Positions 61,639 through 64,000 of a stretch of 64,000 nucleotides of DNA are shown here, piece after piece. The stretch's first letter is position 1. Each line of letters opens with the position of its first letter. Source of the DNA: Chryseobacterium bernardetii. GTDB lineage: Bacteria; Bacteroidota; Bacteroidia; Flavobacteriales; Weeksellaceae. The stretch covers positions 5,065,501 to 5,129,500 of the forward strand of contig NZ_CP033932.1 in the NCBI RefSeq assembly GCF_003815975.1, read 5' to 3'. The translations under genes and the position numbers were made by a program. The notes beneath the pieces are model-generated. The model was not told the DNA's origin. It searched no databases and saw nothing but the letters and a program-made list of their open reading frames with translations.

Positions 61639-62166
61639 ATGAAAAAATATATTTTTATTTTGTTGGCATCTGCTACATTAGGTTTAACTTCTTGTAGCCC
61701 GTTTCAGGTACGTTCAGATTATGCTGAAACCGCCAATTTCAATTCTTACAAAACGTATAAAATAAGAATTGATGATCTAAAATTGAATGATATTGATAAA
61801 GACAGAGTTCTGAATGAGCTTTCAAGACAGCTTCAGAGCAAGGGACTTCAGTCCGGAGAAAATCCTGATCTAATTGTCAACGTAAAAGCAAATCACAAAA
61901 AAATTACTGATATACAAACTTCGTCTCCTTACGGAATGTGGGGATGGGGCGGCCCATTCGGATGGGGTGTTGGAATGAACAGAACATGGACAAGCAACTA
62001 TAATGAAGGAGCCCTCATTGTTGACCTTATTGATGCAAAATCCAACAAACTGGTTTGGCAAGGTATCGGAAGCGGAATTTCTGTAGATTCTCCTAGATCT
62101 AAGCAGAGACAGATTCCTGAAATTATGGCTGAGATCATGAAAAATTATCCGCCACAAAGAAAATAA
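61639..62166 (+). CDS. DUF4136-family lipoprotein
   Basis: A 175-residue lipoprotein from ATG 61639, directly after the DUF5522 stop codon. The leader MKKYIFILLASATLGLTSC ends in a lipobox. The body (YAETANFNSYKTYKI, NELSRQLQSKGLQSGENPDLIVNVKA, LVWQGIGSGISVDSPRSKQRQIPE) fits DUF4136, with a Gly/Trp-rich insert (MWGWGGPFGWGVGMN). It is probably an outer-membrane or periplasmic lipoprotein of unknown job. A strong terminator follows. Confidence 0.88.
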   Translation: MKKYIFILLASATLGLTSCSPFQVRSDYAETANFNSYKTYKIRIDDLKLNDIDKDRVLNELSRQLQSKGLQSGENPDLIVNVKANHKKITDIQTSSPYGMWGWGGPFGWGVGMNRTWTSNYNEGALIVDLIDAKSNKLVWQGIGSGISVDSPRSKQRQIPEIMAEIMKNYPPQRK

Positions 62167-62187
62167 GATTAATCGATTATTATATGG

Positions 62188-62207
62188 GCCGGTACTTCTG
62201 TACCGGC
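62188..62207 (+). terminator. Terminator of the DUF5522-DUF4136 unit
   Basis: GCCGGTAC and GTACCGGC form an 8-bp stem with loop TTCT, followed by TCTTTTTG. It lies 21 nt beyond the stop codon. Confidence 0.88.
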
Positions 62208-62452
62208 TCTTTTTGTTACCATACCATAGATTTTATAGATATTGATTTCAATGTAAAGTATGAAATTGGTAACTCTCGTTTTAAAGCCCGGGATTACGAA
62301 TTGATTATTTGGCGATGTAAATTTATTTTTTTACTATAATTAATTCATTTAAAAAACATTAGATGAAGCAAAATGCTCTACATTTAAAATTAATGATAAT
62401 GTCATTTTTTATTCATAAAAATGTAGTAATCTTGTGGGGAAATTATATTAAT

Positions 62453-64000
62453 ATGAAAAAAATTATCTTATTCTCTGTATTTTCAGGATTTGCCTGTGCC
62501 CAGGCGCCTGCAGGATACTACAACTCAGCCAACGGATTGAGCGGTGCAGCACTTAAAACTGCTTTGAGCAGCATTATTACCAGCGGACATCAGGATAAAG
62601 GCTACAATGGATTATGGACCGCCTATAAGACCACAGATATTGATAAAGATTACGAAAATGACGGATCTATACTTGATATTTATTCGGAAAAACCTATAGG
62701 TACTGATCCTTATAAATACACACCGGGCACTAACCAGTGTGGAACTTATTCTACAGAAGGGAACTGCTATAACAGAGAACATATTGTACCTCAAAGTTTA
62801 TTCAGCCAGGCTTCTCCCATGGTAGCAGATATTCATTTCATCAGGGCTACAGATGGTAAAGTAAACGGAATGAGAAGCAACTATCCGTTCGGAAAGGTGG
62901 GAAGTGCCACTTTTACGTCTCAAAATGGATCAAAATTGGGTAGTTCTGCTTCTTCAGGATATTCCGGAACTGTTTTTGAACCTATTGATGAGTTCAAAGG
63001 TGATGTGGCGCGTATGATCTTTTATTTTGTAACACGTTATCAAAATAAGCTCTCTTCTTTTGCTTCAGGAGATATGTTGGGAAGTTCTACATTTCCGGGT
63101 CTTCAGACCTGGGAACTGAATGTTCTTTTGGCATGGCATAATCAGGATCCGGTTTCTCAGGCTGAAATCAAGAGGAATAATGCTTCTTATGCTTATCAGG
63201 GTAACAGAAATCCTTTTATCGATAATCCAAGCTACGTAAACCTTATCTGGGGTTCTCAACAGCCAGCCGGTGATACACAGGCTCCAACAGCTGCTACCAA
63301 CTTAGCAGTGTCTGCCAAAACATCCAGCAGCATTTCCCTTACATGGAATGCCTCCACAGACAATGTTGGCGTTTCTGCCTATAATGTCTATATGAACGGA
63401 AATCTGCAAACAACGGTAAATTCAACTTCTGCTACAATTTCGGGATTAAATCCATCAACTACTTACAGCTTTTATGTTGTGGCTAAGGATGCTGCAGGAA
63501 ATTTATCTTCTAACAGTTCCACTGTTGCAGGAACAACCAATACAGGAACTACTAATCCTAGCCCATCTACGGATTGTGCCAATGAAAATTTTGAATCCAT
63601 TCCTGCTGCAAGTTCTACCTATTCTACCAGAACATGGAGCAATGGTGGTATTTCCTGGACCGCTACAGATTCAAGAACAGACCAAACCATCAATAATAAA
63701 GCAATTACTGTAAGAAGCGGATCATTAACATCCGGAAGCTCAGCTAATGGTATTGGTTCTTTAACAGTAACCACGCAGCTGAAATTCTCAGGAAGCAACG
63801 GGGTCCTTGATGTGAAAGTAAACGGAACAACTGTAGGAACGGTTCCTTACAGTACCACAGCTACCACAACTACAATTAACAATATCAATATTTCCGGAAA
63901 TGTAACGGTAAGCCTTGTAAATAATTCAGGCAGTAACAGGGTGGCTATTGATGATCTGAAATGGACATGTTACTCCGGAACTTCTGCCAGACAAGCTCAA
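62453..64000 (+). CDS. Secreted endonuclease I with fibronectin type III domain, 3' end outside the window
   Basis: An open frame from ATG 62453 runs 516 codons to the window edge. The signal peptide is MKKIILFSVFSGFACAQ. The endonuclease I domain covers about 20-275 with the catalytic motif NREHIVPQSLF (Arg-Glu-His at 108-110) and disulfide cysteines before it (NQCGTYSTEGNCYN). A fibronectin type III domain lies at about 282-365 (APTAATNLAVSAKTSSSISL, YSFYVVAKDAAGN). A Thr/Ser-rich beta domain with two cysteines follows. Such architectures usually end in a type IX secretion C-terminal domain, here beyond the edge. It would degrade extracellular DNA for nutrients. Confidence 0.93.
   Translation, partial: MKKIILFSVFSGFACAQAPAGYYNSANGLSGAALKTALSSIITSGHQDKGYNGLWTAYKTTDIDKDYENDGSILDIYSEKPIGTDPYKYTPGTNQCGTYSTEGNCYNREHIVPQSLFSQASPMVADIHFIRATDGKVNGMRSNYPFGKVGSATFTSQNGSKLGSSASSGYSGTVFEPIDEFKGDVARMIFYFVTRYQNKLSSFASGDMLGSSTFPGLQTWELNVLLAWHNQDPVSQAEIKRNNASYAYQGNRNPFIDNPSYVNLIWGSQQPAGDTQAPTAATNLAVSAKTSSSISLTWNASTDNVGVSAYNVYMNGNLQTTVNSTSATISGLNPSTTYSFYVVAKDAAGNLSSNSSTVAGTTNTGTTNPSPSTDCANENFESIPAASSTYSTRTWSNGGISWTATDSRTDQTINNKAITVRSGSLTSGSSANGIGSLTVTTQLKFSGSNGVLDVKVNGTTVGTVPYSTTATTTTINNINISGNVTVSLVNNSGSNRVAIDDLKWTCYSGTSARQAQ

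Overview
The window is about 64 kb of AT-rich chromosome (roughly 37% GC by eye) from a Bacteroidota bacterium of the Flavobacteriia, most likely Chryseobacterium or a close Weeksellaceae relative. The evidence is two SusC/SusD pairs, frequent Gln right after the signal-peptide cleavage site, a mevalonate-type HMG-CoA synthase, Bacteroidetes -7 promoter boxes (TAnnTTTG) ahead of many genes, almost no Shine-Dalgarno sequences, and an endonuclease I/fibronectin type III protein of the kind usually exported by type IX secretion. I saw no rRNA, tRNA or CRISPR array.

Layout. 1-2.3 kb: a truncated unknown gene, a phage-endolysin-like M15 peptidase, and two tandem promoters carrying the same 17-bp dyad. 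2.4-13.9 kb (minus strand): an unknown secreted protein, then a nutrient cluster made of a LytTR response regulator, SusD, SusC, a metzincin-type protease and an NPHF histidine kinase. Ahead of the protease promoter two direct repeats lie 21 bp apart, the geometry of a LytTR operator. 14-16.1 kb: exported thioredoxin-like protein, DUF3575-like barrel and a small membrane protein. 16.2-22.9 kb: NamZ-type muramidase and a LolE/FtsX-like permease with interlocked promoters, a cysteine/cystathionine synthase, cbpA-cbpM chaperones and a dicarboxylate/amino-acid symporter. 23-27.4 kb: an aldehyde/alcohol module (DUF779, zinc alcohol dehydrogenase, aldehyde dehydrogenase, divergent AraC regulator) that holds a GC-rich folded repeat element. 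27.5-31.8 kb: a second SusC/SusD pair. 32.4-33.7 kb: HMG-CoA synthase.

33.9-35.3 kb: an IS3-family insertion sequence sitting exactly in the loop of the terminator of the M1 aminopeptidase gene that follows. 35.4-43.3 kb: aminopeptidase, small proteins, a polytopic membrane protein, thymidylate synthase, a repeat protein, a GreA-like factor and a GH13 lipoprotein. 43.45-44.84 kb: a complete ISL3/ISAon1-type element with an 8-bp target duplication. 44.9-51.5 kb: an acidic pRiA4b-ORF3-like protein, a PhoB/PhoR-type two-component pair and, divergently, a TonB-dependent receptor with a beta-helix-like lipoprotein. 51.6-56.8 kb: two paralogous amidohydrolases (one cytosolic, one with a twin-arginine-like leader) around an AraC regulator and an ankyrin lipoprotein. 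57-64 kb: hemL, a LysM glucosaminidase, an ACC-deaminase-like enzyme, small proteins, a heptanucleotide tandem repeat and a truncated secreted nuclease.

Functionally the window is dominated by regulated outer-membrane nutrient acquisition: three TonB-dependent receptors, each next to a partner lipoprotein, and two of them next to two-component regulators. Cell-wall turnover and aldehyde detoxification are secondary themes. The strongest candidates for something undescribed are the kinase-protease-SusCD-LytTR cluster with its 21-bp repeats, the paired dyad promoters near 2.1-2.3 kb, the folded element near 24.6 kb, and the PhoB/PhoR-adjacent receptor/lipoprotein pair.
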